Positions 1 through 11,106 of a stretch of 50,760 nucleotides of DNA are shown here, piece after piece. The notes beneath the pieces were generated by a model. That model saw nothing but the letters and a program-made list of their open reading frames with translations, searched no databases and was not told the DNA's origin. The DNA lies in assembly GCA_009801015.1 (NCBI GenBank), contig VHZZ01002481.1:37201-87960 (forward strand), given 5' to 3'. The stretch's first letter is position 1; every line of letters begins with the position of its first letter. Origin of the DNA: Silene noctiflora. Taxonomy: Eukaryota; Streptophyta; Magnoliopsida; Caryophyllales; Caryophyllaceae. A program made the position numbers and the translations under genes.

Positions 1-593
1 TCCATAACGTTTGCTCTTCGAAGGAATCCAAAGTGCCTAAACCCACCCAACCCCGATCGGGGACAGGCCACCCCGATCGGGATCGCACTAATCAGGATTA
101 AAGGCCTTAAAGGCCATAGTTAATGGTCATGGAATCCAAAGTTTAGCATTGAAATGTCTTTAATCACCCGGGTAAATGCATTTGTGTGGAAATTTGGAGG
201 AATCGCATGTTGCATTTCCTCATGAGTTGTTTGGACTTCTTTTATAGGCTACACTTCTCATTTATTTACATTTTGCCTTGCATGATTAATTGAGCCATTT
301 CTTTAGCATTTGATCATTTCTTTCAACACTTGAGCTTGCATGACCATGCATGATCCAATCCAACTTCCACTTAGCTTTGTGATCTCGATATTTGCTATTT
401 TTGACGGGAATTAGCTAATAAAAGCTACATTTCATACAAAACACGTTAAACGCAAGCAAAACAACTAAAACACGAGATTAGCTCAAATAAACACTAATAA
501 AAGTGCAAATAAATAGTAAAACCGGGCTAAAATATGGGGTAAAACATATATAAAATGGACTTATCAATAGAAGAAAATACGAGACTTAGACGG
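1..593. other. Non-genic, retroelement-like sequence
   Basis: No gene-like reading frame is visible. The stretch from about 400 to 575 (short A-rich phrases, then an AAAATGGACTTATCA-like phrase) resembles non-coding parts of plant LTR retrotransposons. I see no LTR boundary, primer-binding site or gag/pol coding, so the assignment is only a likeness. The hAT element at 602 interrupts this sequence. Confidence 0.3.
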
Positions 594-601
594 AACCCTC
601 G
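594..601. repeat. Left target-site duplication of hAT element
   Basis: AACCCTCG directly precedes the left TIR and is repeated at 2189-2196 directly after the right TIR. The perfect 8-bp match implies a fairly recent insertion. Confidence 0.9.
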
Positions 602-2188
602 TAGAGTAGGCAATGGGTCGTGCTGGGCCGGCCCGTGTGCCGGCCCATCGTGCTTTCTCCGAAATTTGCCCGGCCCAGGCACGTATATTGGGCTTTTTGG
701 GTCGTGTCGTGCCAGGCCCACTGACCCCAACCCCCGTCGCGGCCCGCTAAAGGCACGCCCATTTTCGTGCTTGGGCAGTGCCTGGCCCATGGGCTTTTTG
801 TGCCTTGTACATGGGTCGGCCCATGTGCTTTGAGTTTTTTTTTAACTTGTTTTATAATTAATTTATTTTTGGTACCTTTTGTTTAATAAATTAAGAATAT
901 TAATGATTTAAATATATATTTTATTAATTATTAATGTATTTAATTAATTATATTTTTTATGAAAAGATTTAATTAAATAATTAAAAAACGATATTAAAAA
1001 AATATTTATAATTAAATAACTAAGAAACGATATTTAAAAAAACCTCAATCTTTTATTAAAAAAAATGAAAAGATGTAACTACAACTTTATCTAATTAAAA
1101 AAACGATGAAACGATATTAATCTAATGTAACAAAATAATAAATAGGAAAAAATACAAAATACAAGTTTATTTACTTTAATATGCTTTATGGATTACTCTC
1201 GGTGCTTGTTTGATCGGAATCATTTTCGGTTTCATGATCGAACTCGTTTTGTTGTCGATACTCGTCATCCATCCAATCCTTATAGCACACCAACATTTTA
1301 AGTGTATCGGATCTAAGATGAGTTATTTTTTCATCCAATACCCTTCTTGCCGCACTAAAGCAACTTTCGGATGCAACGAAAGACACTTGAAGGCTTAAGA
1401 AGTCCCTTGCTATTGCCGACATCACCGGAAGCGATCTTCTTTGATTTCGCCACCATTGCAAAAGGTCAAGTTTGTCGACCTCTTCTTCGGCCATACGTCG
1501 CAAATAATCGTAGTTAATGTACATTTGATACTCGGCCAAGTTGGATGTTGGAGTAGATTGTTGTCGGTTTGGTCTTACCCGACTCATCAAACCTTTAAGA
1601 GCGGTCAAGCTCGTTCCTCGAATACCATGACTAGTACCTGCACTAGAAGTAGGACGGGAAGAAACACGAGTGAAGTTACCAATAATAGACTCGTAATGGT
1701 TATATACGGTAAAAAATTTGGATCTAACATTTTCTCTACATTGTTCTTCGTTAAAAGGTAAACATAATAAACTTTTATAAGTACCAATTAACTGTATAGT
1801 TTCCTCAAATTTCCTCCTAGGGTTTAAAATCATATAAAAAACGTAAACAATGGGAATTTCGGTCCAATACTTGAGCCACTTATCCTCCATTTGTGGAAGG
1901 AACCCGATAAAGATAGAGTTATCACGATAATCGTTGAAAAGTTGGGCAATAGGAATAACATTACTAATAAAATGAGGAGAGTTAGGTTTATATACATGTG
2001 AAAAAGAGAGAGTTGCATTGTTGTGCTTGGGCACATAATTTTTTGGATTTTTGTGTCGGAGCCCGCAACAAGAACGACCGTGACGTGTCCGTGCTTCCTC
2101 GAAATTATCACCGGGCCGGGTCGTACCGTGCCTTGAATCGTGTCGCACCGTGCCGCCCACCGGCCCGAGGCACGGATTGTCAACTCTA
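602..2188 (-). mobile_element. hAT-family DNA transposon, internally deleted, with TIRs and 8-bp TSD
   Basis: The left end reads TAGAGTAGGCAAT (602-614) and the reverse complement of the right end reads TAGAGTTGACAAT (2188-2176), so 11 of 13 bases match. The same 8 bp, AACCCTCG, flanks both sides (594-601 and 2189-2196), as expected of hAT insertion. Both subterminal regions are rich in GGGCCGGCCC and GGCACGG-type motifs, a common plant hAT feature. The element is only 1587 bp, about half an autonomous plant hAT. Its minus-strand coding region runs straight from the terminal region into the C-terminal half of the transposase, so the BED finger and most of the catalytic core are deleted. Confidence 0.9.
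1186..2160 (-). pseudogene. hAT transposase C-terminal fragment
   Basis: This open frame of 324 codons encodes the last part of an Ac/hAT-type transposase, a nuclear cut-and-paste enzyme. Residues about 50-125 resemble the RNase-H-fold to dimerisation linker region (KWLKYWTEIPIVYVF followed by an ILNPRRKF motif). Residues about 230-300 contain the hAT dimerisation signature: LDLLQWWRNQ, then FLSLQVSFVASESCFSAAR, then a DTLKMLVCYKDWM-like end. The N-terminal BED zinc finger and catalytic aspartates are absent. The first 35 or so codons lie in the GC-rich subterminal repeat, so the ATG at 2160 is probably not an original start. Full-length relatives have roughly 650-800 residues. I call it a deletion derivative unable to transpose by itself. 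Confidence 0.85.
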
Positions 2189-2196
2189 AACCCTCG
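2189..2196. repeat. Right target-site duplication of hAT element
   Basis: AACCCTCG, identical to 594-601, directly follows the right TIR of the hAT element. Confidence 0.9.
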
Positions 2197-2982
2197 TAAG
2201 GACTTTAATCTCTTAGTATATAGAAGATGTGTTAGTATTTGAGTCTGTTTTATAAATAAACCGAATACTTCGATTTAACCATGACTTACTGTTCATTTTA
2301 CGCTATGCAATAAGTCTCTCTTACGACGGATATATTTGTCTTAATGTTAAAACGAACCAAATAATAACCCATTTGTTAAATAAGATAAAAGTGAAATGTC
2401 TAGGAAATAGATGTTTGTTTTTATGACATTTATCTATACAAGTGGGTTATCATTAAATTTGTCTTATGCATATGACGATATTTCCTTCTTAAATGGGAAT
2501 GTGTGTTATGTAGACCAGACAAAATTGACCCAACCCAACCCGACATTCAAACTTAAAACTCAAACCCGAATTAACCAGCCCAGTATAACCCGAACCCGAA
2601 ATTACCTGACCAACGTAAGGCTTCCACTTGCAAGTGTCTTGGTAAAAAGGAATCAAAAGTTAGGTACCCTAACGGGGTAACAACGAGCAAGTGAGGAGCA
2701 TCGCGTATTTCCGTACATTGAACTCCGGTCAAACCCCCAAAAAGTGCGTCTTTTATCAATGTCACCAGCTCCCTACCTACACACTTACTGACTTACACAG
2801 CTCTTCTTCAGTCCACTTATTACTTGGATTCACTCTTCTCCCTTATTTTCAACAATTCAATCAATTTCCTTACTTGATAATCCCACCTCTATTTGGCATT
2901 TAATTCCAGGAATCTCAACTTTTACCCTTTTTCCTTTTAACTTTACCCCAATTTTACCACACTATCTTCCTCTATCTCTCTC
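2197..2982 (+). other. Upstream region of the FDM-like gene, with an ACCCG-rich repeat
   Basis: No coding is visible. At 2525-2615 there is a CCCAACCCGACATT / AACCCGAACCCG-rich stretch that recurs in degenerate form at about 13190-13410, 23570-23660, 27600-27780, 41300-41650 and 48830-49140. It is dispersed repeat sequence rather than a gene. The last 150 bp are pyrimidine-rich, typical of a plant promoter and leader. Confidence 0.5.
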
Positions 2983-2992
2983 TTTATATTTA
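2983..2992 (+). promoter_or_regulatory. Putative TATA box of FDM-like gene 1
   Basis: TTTATATTTA lies about 30 bp before a presumed start near 3015 and is followed by an AAACCCTAG telo-box (3018-3026) and a leader exon ending in a good donor at 3085. This is inferred from position and sequence only. Confidence 0.45.
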
Positions 2993-3014
2993 CACTCATC
3001 ATTTTTGTGTCTTT

Positions 3015-3085
3015 CTCAAACCCTAGCAACCCCTTTTCCCCAATCTACATTCTTCTTTACCAACGTTTTTACTGGGTTGTTTCAG
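3015..3085 (+). other. 5' UTR exon of FDM-like gene 1
   Basis: The leader ends TTTCAG and is followed by GTAAAATCTCTC, a good donor. The matching acceptor is TTGCTTACAG at 4871-4880, leaving 43 nt of leader before the ATG at 4924. The 5' end is estimated. Gene 2 of the cluster has a very similar junction at 10508 (TTCACCAG then GTAAATCTCTCT), which supports a real, shared leader intron. Confidence 0.55.
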
Positions 3086-3156
3086 GTAAAATCTCTCGAC
3101 TTTTCTTTATTTTATTGTGATTTTTTATTTTAGATAATTCATTCATTTTTTGAATA

Positions 3157-3236
3157 CTCCCTTCGTTCGTCCCGATCATTTGCTTACGTTTTTTTTTCTT
3201 TAATAAAAGATAAACAAATGATTGGTACGGAAAGAG
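3157..3236. mobile_element. Stowaway-type MITE in leader intron
   Basis: This 80-bp element is flanked by TA dinucleotides (3155-3156 and 3237-3238). Its ends are inverted: CTCCCTTCGTTCGTCCCGAT on the left against an ATTGGTACGGAAAGAG end on the right, with CATTTG / CAAATG just inside. TA target duplication and a CTCCCTYCGTCC-like terminus are the hallmarks of Stowaway elements of the Tc1/mariner group. Confidence 0.75.
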
Positions 3237-3339
3237 TATGTATCAGTATAATGGTAGGTGGCCACTTGTTTTGTTTTGTGCATGCGTTGATCTGATATAA
3301 GTTTATGGGTGATGCGATTAATAATGTTGAGATTGGTAA

Positions 3340-4880
3340 AGATGGGTGTGTTAAAGAGTTGTTTTGATCTGTTTCGTACAATGTTGATCTTTTTTATTCT
3401 GATTTCAGTTGAAAAAATTTGACTTTTGAAGTCTATGTTCATCATTTGTTTAAAAAATTGTATTTTTGGGTGAAAGGGGATGAATCGTCGATATTTACAA
3501 CTTCATTTGTAATTGTAATTGGGTTCTGGGAGTTGAATGAATGAAAATTGACGGCTCCATGGTTATAGTTGGTTCCATTCAAAATGTGGAAATTGGTTTA
3601 AATCGGAGTACTAAATAGCTGTTTTGATTTTTGAAGTCTACGTTCATCATTTGTCAAATATTGTATTTTTTGGTGAAAGGTGATGAATTATCGATATTTA
3701 TTACTTCATTGTTATTGAATGTTGGGAGATGAATGAAAGAGGGCTCTTGAATGTTTTGCAATGCTAAGAACCGGCTTCCACGGCTATAGGGCATTAAAGA
3801 TGTAGAAATGGGTAAAAATGGGGTAGTAAAGAGCTGTGAGATACAAGATAATAGATAAAACGGTTTAAAAAATAAACTGAATTTGAGTTAATAATGGAGT
3901 AGTTAAGGGCTGCTTTGATCCATTTTTTTTACAATGTCCGTGTTTCTTTTATTTGGTTTCAATAGAAAGAATTTGACCTTTGAAGTCTATGTCCATCATT
4001 TATAGCAAAATGTAGGTTTTTTTGGGCGAAAGGGGATAAAGCATCAATATTTACTATTTCATTCGTAATTGGGTTTTGGGAGATGAATGAAATATTGCTG
4101 TTGAGTGTTCTGCGATACTCGACAAATGACAACTGACAGCTGACTGCCATGGCTACGGTTATGTGTAGTGGATTTATTGATCGTTTGGTATTTGTGGCTG
4201 TTGATGACATTGTTGACATTATAAGATATGTACTTCGTTGCAATGAAAATGTCCAAGGAACTATTTGTATGACTGATCAGATCATTTGATCATTTAGTGC
4301 TGCAGGTTTTTTGGCTGGCTGTCTGAGTTAATATATGATTACTTGTTTGCTATGTGTAATGCTGCTAAGTCCCTTATAGTTGTACTATTTGCTTACGGGT
4401 TTTTTTTTTTGGTTGTTTATCATTCGTTAGTAGCAATTTTTATCTGAGTGAAAAGGGAGTAATTGTCAACACTTCTAATGAATTTCATAAATAGTTCTAG
4501 AATACAAATGAATAATGACCGTTTGTCGTTTATGGTATGTTGATGTTACAATAATTGACATTTGACATCGATTCATAGCTAGGGTTCTATACAGTGGAAT
4601 TACTGATCTAAGTGCTCCTAATGGCTGTCCTTGATCTTCTAACATTTTATCTGTTCTAATGAGCATGTCCAAGTATTTACTCTTCTAAAATGTGAAAAAT
4701 GAATGAATTATGGTGAAAAGAGAACTCATGTTACACCGGTAAAACTTAAAGCTATCAGGGTGATTTTTAGTTGACTGTGTGATTTAAGGAATCTGTTTGA
4801 CGCCATGACGTGCTATGTATGTGTGACGGTGCTTAGTCCCTTATAATTGTAATACATTGAATGTCTTACCTTGCTTACAG
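3340..4880 (+). repeat. Degenerate tandem duplications within the FDM-like gene 1 leader intron
   Basis: A block containing TTGAAGTCTAYGTYCATCAT, then a GTGAAAGG-like phrase and a GGGAGWTGAATGAA phrase, occurs at about 3420-3545, 3625-3735 and 3975-4095, with a weaker copy near 4430-4500. The first and third copies also share the preceding 80 bp (GAGTTGTTTTGATC at 3356 against GGCTGCTTTGATCC at 3908). A second pair covers 4317-4397 and 4771-4880 (TGCTAAGTCCCTTATAGTTG against TGCTTAGTCCCTTATAATTG). The later copy carries the real acceptor TTGCTTACAG; the earlier one has a decayed TTGCTTACGG. Confidence 0.7.
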
Positions 4881-4923
4881 ATTTCTGGACTGATTGGTTG
4901 ATCAAAAGGGGGTGATTTATTCC

Positions 4924-7900
4924 ATGGGTCACAGTTCCGAAGAGGACACTGACATTAGTGAATCTGAGATAGAGGATTATGGGGAACAAACTTATGAAGA
5001 GCTTAAAAAGGGAGAGCGTGAACTGAAGGTATCAGAAGACAAGTTTACATGTCCTTATTGTCCAAAGAAGAGGAAGCGAGACTACCTTTACAAAGAGTTA
5101 TTTCAGCATGCATCTGGAATAGGGAATGCTAACTCAAATAAGAGAAGGGCGAGGGAGAAGGCGAACCACCTTGGCTTAGCCAAATTCTTGGAAAAGGAGG
5201 TGCAAAATGGAGCGAGCTCATCAAAGCCTAACCAGGCTGCTGCTGTTGAGGATCCTCTGTCGAGTTGCGACTATGATGAAAAACTCGTGTGGCCTTGGAT
5301 AGGAATCGTGGTGAACATTCCAACTCACTACAAGGATGGCCGTTATGTTGGGGAAAGTGGGTCAAAGCTCAGGGATGATCTAAGAGCTAGGGGATTCAAC
5401 CCTAAGAGGGTCCATCCACTATGGAATTTCAGAGGCCATTCGGGTACTGCTGTGGTGGAGTTCAACAAAGATTGGTTGGGGTTGGACAATGCTATAGCGT
5501 TCGAGAAGGATTATGAGTTGAACCAACATGGAAAGCAGCACTGGCAAACTAAGGATACCGAGAAATCTGGACTTTATGGCTGGGTTGCACGTGCTGATGA
5601 TTATATTTCAGCTGGGATTATTGGCGACCATTTGCGGAAGATTGGAGACTTGAAAACTGTTTCGGAAATGAAGGCAGAAGAAGATCGAAAGGCTGATAAA
5701 CTTGTGTCCAATCTGACAAATTTACTTGAGACTAAGAATAAGAGTCTGCAAGAAGCTGAGTCAAGATTCACTGAAACCTCTATGTCCTTCAACAAGCTGG
5801 CAGAAGAAAAAGACAGGCTTCATCAGGCATATAATGAAGGCATGTAGTCATATATTGTTTCTTCATTTCTTAGACACACTGTTTCTGGATCTTTTTAACA
5901 TGCTGTTTTTACATTATTTCGGAGTTCCGTTTCTGCAGTCTTGCATTCATTATAACACACCACAACTATATCTATAGGCTGTAGCATGTCGTTATTTCAG
6001 AGTTTCTGTTACTGCATTCTTAATACAAAGCTAAATAATGTGAATTTGTGCATACAAAAAATAATTTTGTTGCCAAGAATGTCAGAAAACATGAGTTCAT
6101 TGTAATGCTGTAACTGCCCCTTATGTGCCCAAAGACAAGGTTAGACTAGTTTGCTCTCCTAGCTTTTTACAGTATGCTACTACGCCGCTAAATCTGCTGC
6201 ATCAAATTTACTACCAAATGCTAGTTCCGGTTTACTTACAGTTCCCTGAATTGTTGTAACGCGAATCATTTCCATATTTACACGAGTTCTTATTTCTAAA
6301 TGATTGTTTACTGCATTGGTTTTTGTAATGTTTGTATGCCTACAATGTTTCACGAGTTTGTTTGTCTTCATCAGAGTTAAAAAAGATTCAAACGAATGCT
6401 CGAGACCACTTCCAGAAGATATTCAATGATCACTCTAAGATTAAGATGCAACTGGAATCGGAACGGTCAGAGATTGACCACCGTGTGCATGAGTTGGAGA
6501 AGCGTGAGGCCCATAATGAAAATGAGAGGAAAAAACTTTCTGAAGAGATTGAAAAGGTGTTCAGTTCTTACACTATTGCAAATTACTATACGATTCTTTC
6601 TTAAAATATACTGCTCGACCGGCAAAATTATTAATCATTCATATTATTAAGAATAGCAATTTAAAAATTAATTATAAAAAAGTTGTCAGTATCTGTCCTG
6701 TACACTAAGTGCCTGATAGAGTCTTGTAGAGTTGTATGAGGTTTAGCAACGAGTACAAATTTAATTGACCGATTTCTCATCTGTAGATTGTTCTGGTGTG
6801 CTGTTCTGACATTATAGTCGTTCTGTTTTCAGAATGCCATGAAAAATAACTCGCTTCAGCATGCGACAATGGTCCAAGAGAGGGCTGATGAGAATGTGCT
6901 AAAATTGGCAGAAGAACAGAAGGTCAGAATTTTTGTCCTTGTGCTTCTTTACAATTATTTCTTGACACTTATACTTAGGAAAAGACGATATCGCCATTGC
7001 TTGCGTTAGGACTTAGGACCATGGTGGTTATAATGTCGTGGTGGTTTTAAGATATAAAGCCGAGTTTATAAAGATCCCATTTTATATTAAGAAATTTGTA
7101 AAGTTCTCAATTTTTTTTTGGGAAATTTTATGTTGTACCACCAAATGTTTTCGGTTTTCTATGTTGTACGGCTGTACCCCTACATATTTGAAATTCTATG
7201 ATGTACCCCTGAACTCAATACATTAGTCTATACCATGAGCTTATTGGTTATCTCTGCTAACGTAGTTTCATAATTGATCAATAATCATCTATTTGTCATT
7301 CCAATTACTCCATAACCTACTCATTTACTTATTAGTTCCCCAAATTACCCATTTATCCACCAAATAGTATATGGATCTAACTACAAATCATGAAATCTCC
7401 ATTATTATTTCAAGCTTCATAATAGAGGTTTCTAATAGTAGTTTGTGCTTACTAAAAGTGATTTGTGATGCTTGTCATAGAGGATGTTGATATGACATTA
7501 ATGAGTCAGAATAAAAGTCGAAGTACAGTTGTTTGATAAGCGATTAAGTTAATGGAGAGTTGAAGGGGGTCTTGGAGAAATAAGTAAAAAGTTTAGGGGT
7601 ATAGTGTAGAACTTTGCTCATTCAATTTGAAAACTAACATGGTCGAACTACAAGTAGTGCTAGGACAGTTGTACTAAGTTTGCTCTTCATTAGAAATTTT
7701 AGAGTCTAAGATAAAAGGTTTGACACATTTTTTCATGACAGAAAGAGAAGGAGGGTCTTCACAGGCGAATCTTGCAGCTCCAAACTCAGCTTGAGGCAAA
7801 ACAAGCACTAGAGCTGGAAATCGAGCAGCTCAGAGGGAAGTTAAAAGTTATGAAACATGTAGAAGATGAAGGAGATATGGAGGTTATACAGAAGGTCGAT

Positions 7901-9068
7901 AAAATGCTTAGAGATCTGAGAGACAAGGAGGAAAATTTAGAGGCGGTTGAATCTCTGAACCAAACCCTTATTGTAAAGGAGCGCATGAGCAATGAAGAGC
8001 TCCAAGAAGCTCGCAAGGAACTGATTAATGTATGCACTGATCAACTTATTGCATGTACTTATTCCAATTTTTGCATATCATTTGCTCACTTCTAATATAA
8101 TCGATACAATGGTACATGGATAAAGAGTTTCAAAGAAATGTCAAATCGCGGGCTTATTGGTGTCAAGAGAATGGGAGAACTGGATAGCACTGTTTTTCAA
8201 GAAGCATGCAAGAGAAGGTACCCCGAAGATATAGCAGAAGATAAAGCTGCGGAGCTGTGCTCGTTGTGGGACGATTACCTTAGGGATCCGGATTGGCATC
8301 CGTTTAAGATGATTGGTGTTGACGAAGACCGTAAGGTATGTCACTGTTGAATTCCGAGATTCTACTCATTCTGAAAACTGGTAATGATAGACTTCTTTTG
8401 TTACTTGAGCTATAGAGAATATTTGCATTTTCCAACGGTCCTTTAAAGAATTCAAGGATATTACTTTTGCACCTTTCTAATTGATTAGCATGTTCTTTTT
8501 CTATACACCCTCTAACCAAATATAAAGTTCCTACCTCCACGGTACAAGAACTAAGGAAACCGATAACATGGTGGAAAAGGTAAATTGAGGAAATATGGGG
8601 CATCAAAAACCATAAATACCACAAATAACAGACAAAAGAGAAAGATTGCTATATTTGATCAGCTGGAAAAGGAAAATAGGAACTGTATTGTTGATCACAA
8701 GGAGTATAACTTAGTCTTGAAACTTTCCCTAAATAAAGTTTAAGCTTGTTTTACCCTTGGATATGTGTAAGTATTATGCTTTATTTTTTGTGACTAGAAT
8801 GAACACATGATGCTTTATTCTGTATTGCTTGGTACAGGAAGTAATAGATGACGGAGATGAGAAACTAAGTGACCTGAGAAGAGAGTGGGGTGATGATGTA
8901 TACAATGCCGTGAAGAATTCCTTGAGGGAAATTAACGATTACAATCCTAGTGGGAGGTACATAGTTACTGAACTATGGAACAACAGAGAGGGAAGGAAGG
9001 CTACGTTACAGGAAGGAGTCTCCTATATTCTTAACAAATGGAAGGAAAACAGGCCCAAAAGAAGCTGA
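4924..9068 (+). CDS. FACTOR OF DNA METHYLATION / IDN2-like protein (zf-XS, XS, coiled coil, XH)
   Basis: Six coding exons: 4924-5839, 6375-6556, 6833-6922, 7742-8029, 8126-8335 and 8838-9068. They join in frame to 638 aa, close to Arabidopsis FDM1 and IDN2. Residues 41-90 form the zf-XS finger (C43, C46, H62). Residues about 120-235 form the XS domain, starting VWPWIGIVVN and ending near GLYGWVARADDY. A long coiled coil spans about 245-490. The XH domain covers about 500-630 (IGVKRMGELD, AAELCSLWDDYLRDPDWHPF, SGRYIVTELWNNREGRKATL). In this family XS binds double-stranded RNA, and coiled coil plus XH mediate homo- and heterodimers acting with scaffold transcripts in RNA-directed DNA methylation. 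The start is the first ATG after the leader-intron acceptor; the MGHSSEEDTDISESEI opening is typical. Intron 1 of the coding region is GC-AG (donor at 5840). The ortholog (FDM1-5 or IDN2) cannot be fixed by eye. Confidence 0.93.
6923..7741 (+). other. Long intron 3 of FDM-like gene 1, probable repeat insertion
   Basis: The intron is 819 bp. Its middle holds TATGTTGTACC and GATGTACCCCTGAAC phrases near 7125-7215 and a rough inverse, TTTAGGGGTATAGTGTAG, near 7592-7610. This suggests a decayed foldback insertion, but I see no clear target duplication. No coding is visible. Confidence 0.3.
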
Positions 9069-10430
9069 CTTGAAGGTTTGGATGATCATATCTAGTTTTT
9101 CCTTCTTTTTCAACTAAAATCTGTTGAGGAAATTAGGCTGATCCTCTATAATACGACCAACTATCCGAAAGTGAAATCCACTTTCAACTCACCTAGGAAG
9201 AGTGGAAAATGTGCCACATTAGCTATAAAGCCAACGACTTTATTTGCCTCGCAAGAGTAATGAACTGAAAAAGGCTGATCAACTTTGATGTTTGCAATTG
9301 CACTAGTTGCTGATGCATTAATCACAGTTTTTTCTATGAGATTATCCAGAAAGAATCTTCAACTCAACACTGACTGGATGATTAACTGAACTCGGAATTT
9401 GCCTTTCTGTTTGTGGTGCAGGGAGCAGCATTCGATCAATTGAAAACTAGGGCGTGGAAGTGAAATGATTCCACAGTGTTATTATGTATTGAATAAAATA
9501 CCATCAATTTATTCCCCGGCCAGATTCAGTCCCCGTATGTTGTGTGTTAGTGGGCTGGATATAAAACCTCTACTGTGGCCGGGTTGGCGTTGGGAGTTGC
9601 TAGTTCTAGCAAGATCCTTTAGATTACATGTATTTGGATGTTAGCTTTTCTATATGCTAGTAGTTGGTCAACTTATTGAGTCATTGTCTACTTTTAAGGT
9701 CGGTGAAAACTTTTTAGACCCGAAAATGCGGCTGTATTTGATTGTTGGATGCACTGGATGCTCTATTTTCAGAGCTAAAACCTGTATGTATGATTTGAAT
9801 GCCAATGTACCATTTGAATACAAACTTGAGTTCAACGCAGTCTAACCACGAATTCATTATGTAACAGAAGGATCGCTAATCAATCATGGCTCTGATGCCA
9901 TGAATTCACAAATTGGGAAGAATTGTGAATAAGATTGATTACATGATTTGGAAAGTCAGCTGCCAAAAAAAAATGATTTGGAAAGTCGGAAAGGAATCGG
10001 TTTCTGTCCTGCCCTGTAGCTCAATGTATTTGTAGGCGGAGACCATCTATGTAGTAAATGGGCTAATGGGTGCTAATGAAAATGAGTGATGAAAAGTGAA
10101 CAATTTTCAATGTTACACACACCTCCATCTGGGTTGGGATATTTCCTGCTTTTGTATTCATTTTCCTAATTTTTTAAAATTTTAATTCGTGGGAGGAATA
10201 TTATGAAATTAACGTTAGTATCATTTTCTATGTGACCGACCAGTTTATGATTAAATTGGTGGTCATAGCAATGTCAATTGTCAAAAATCATTTAAGAAGA
10301 AGGTTAATTACCACTTTGGCATGGTATATACGGTGTAAAACGATATTTAACAAACTCAAATGAAAATGCGCCAATTTCACAAGTGTCTGTTGGACTGTAC
10401 TAGTGTACTGTCCCGTTCAGTTGCCCACAA
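9069..10430 (+). other. 3' region of FDM-like gene 1 and intergenic DNA
   Basis: A possible 3' UTR intron runs from GTTTGG at 9076 to an acceptor TTGTGGTGCAG ending at 9421. A poly(A) signal AATAAA lies at 9492-9497. Beyond that I see no gene. A copia-like LTR/primer-binding-site relic lies at 9886-9901, and AT-rich sequence continues to the leader of gene 2. Confidence 0.45.
9886..9901 (-). repeat. Relic of a copia-type LTR/primer-binding-site junction
   Basis: The plus strand reads GGCTCTGATGCCA followed by TGAATTCACA. On the minus strand this is an end in ...TTCA followed by TGGCATCAGAGCC, one mismatch from TGGTATCAGAGC, the initiator-methionine tRNA primer site used by many copia elements. 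The adjacent sequence would be the LTR. No gag/pol coding is nearby, so this is at most a fragment. Confidence 0.45.
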
Positions 10431-10440
10431 TTCACAGCAT

Positions 10441-10508
10441 GTCCAACTCTCATCTTCCCCCTTGATCATAATTCACAACATACTAAAAACTTTTCCTGCT
10501 TTCACCAG
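10441..10508 (+). other. 5' UTR exon of FDM-like gene 2
   Basis: A pyrimidine-rich leader ends TTCACCAG before GTAAATCTCTCT. The acceptor is GATTCTTCAG ending at 11876, giving 11 nt of leader before the ATG at 11888. It matches the leader junction of gene 1, consistent with duplication of the promoter-proximal part. The 5' end is estimated. Confidence 0.45.
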
Positions 10509-10836
10509 GTAAATCTCTCTCAAATTCTTTCTAATTTCTAAGGGCTATTACTTATAATTTACTTTGGTACCATTTGAATTTCTACATTTTTAATTTATAC
10601 TGCCCTCTTTCTGGAAGTTTATATGTAAATTATACGATTACCATTTTTTTGTTGGCTCACTTTTATCAAAGTTCGGATTTTTTTGAAAGGAACATGGAAG
10701 TATGTAACCAAGTTCGAATTCTTGCATATTAAGTGTTTGAATTTGCTAAATTTCAGGACTTAGTTAGCAAAATGTATGTATGTAACCAAGTTTGAATTCT
10801 AGCTTTTAGGTGTTTTATTTTACTAAAGTTTATTTA

Positions 10837-10925
10837 CTCATTCCGTCCCGATCATTTGTCAACTTTTATATTATTTGCGACGGGTATTTTAATCAAAGTA
10901 AAAAAAAATGATTGGGATGATGGAG
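10837..10925. mobile_element. Stowaway-type MITE
   Basis: This 89-bp element is flanked by TA on both sides (10835-10836 and 10926-10927). Its termini are inverted: CTCATTCCGTCCCGATCATT on the left against ATGATTGGGATGATGGAG on the right. It lies in the leader intron of gene 2, as another Stowaway does in gene 1, but at a different distance from the donor, so the insertions look independent. Confidence 0.75.
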
Positions 10926-11039
10926 TATATGATTGGTACTAAGTAGCATGTACCCAAGTTGGAATTCTTGCTTCTGAGGGTTTGCATAATTGTATCATGG
11001 TAACTTTGTTTTCGGTGTAACTGTTCTAATGCATCAACT

Positions 11040-11106
11040 CTTATTTAAGACCGTCTTAAGTTAAGACGACTCTCCCACCGTATTAAAATAGACGGTCTTA
11101 AGCAAG
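11040..11106. mobile_element. Small foldback element with 17-bp inverted ends
   Basis: CTTATTTAAGACCGTCT at 11040-11056 matches the reverse complement of 11090-11106 (CTTGCTTAAGACCGTCT) at 15 of 17 positions. The 67-bp unit could form a hairpin. The AGACGGTCTTA core makes it MITE-like; I saw no convincing target duplication. Confidence 0.5.

Noticed and set aside
555-833. Plus-strand open frame of 92 codons in GC-rich sequence
   Set aside because: It lies in the subterminal GGGCCGGCCC repeats of the hAT element; composition rather than coding explains it.
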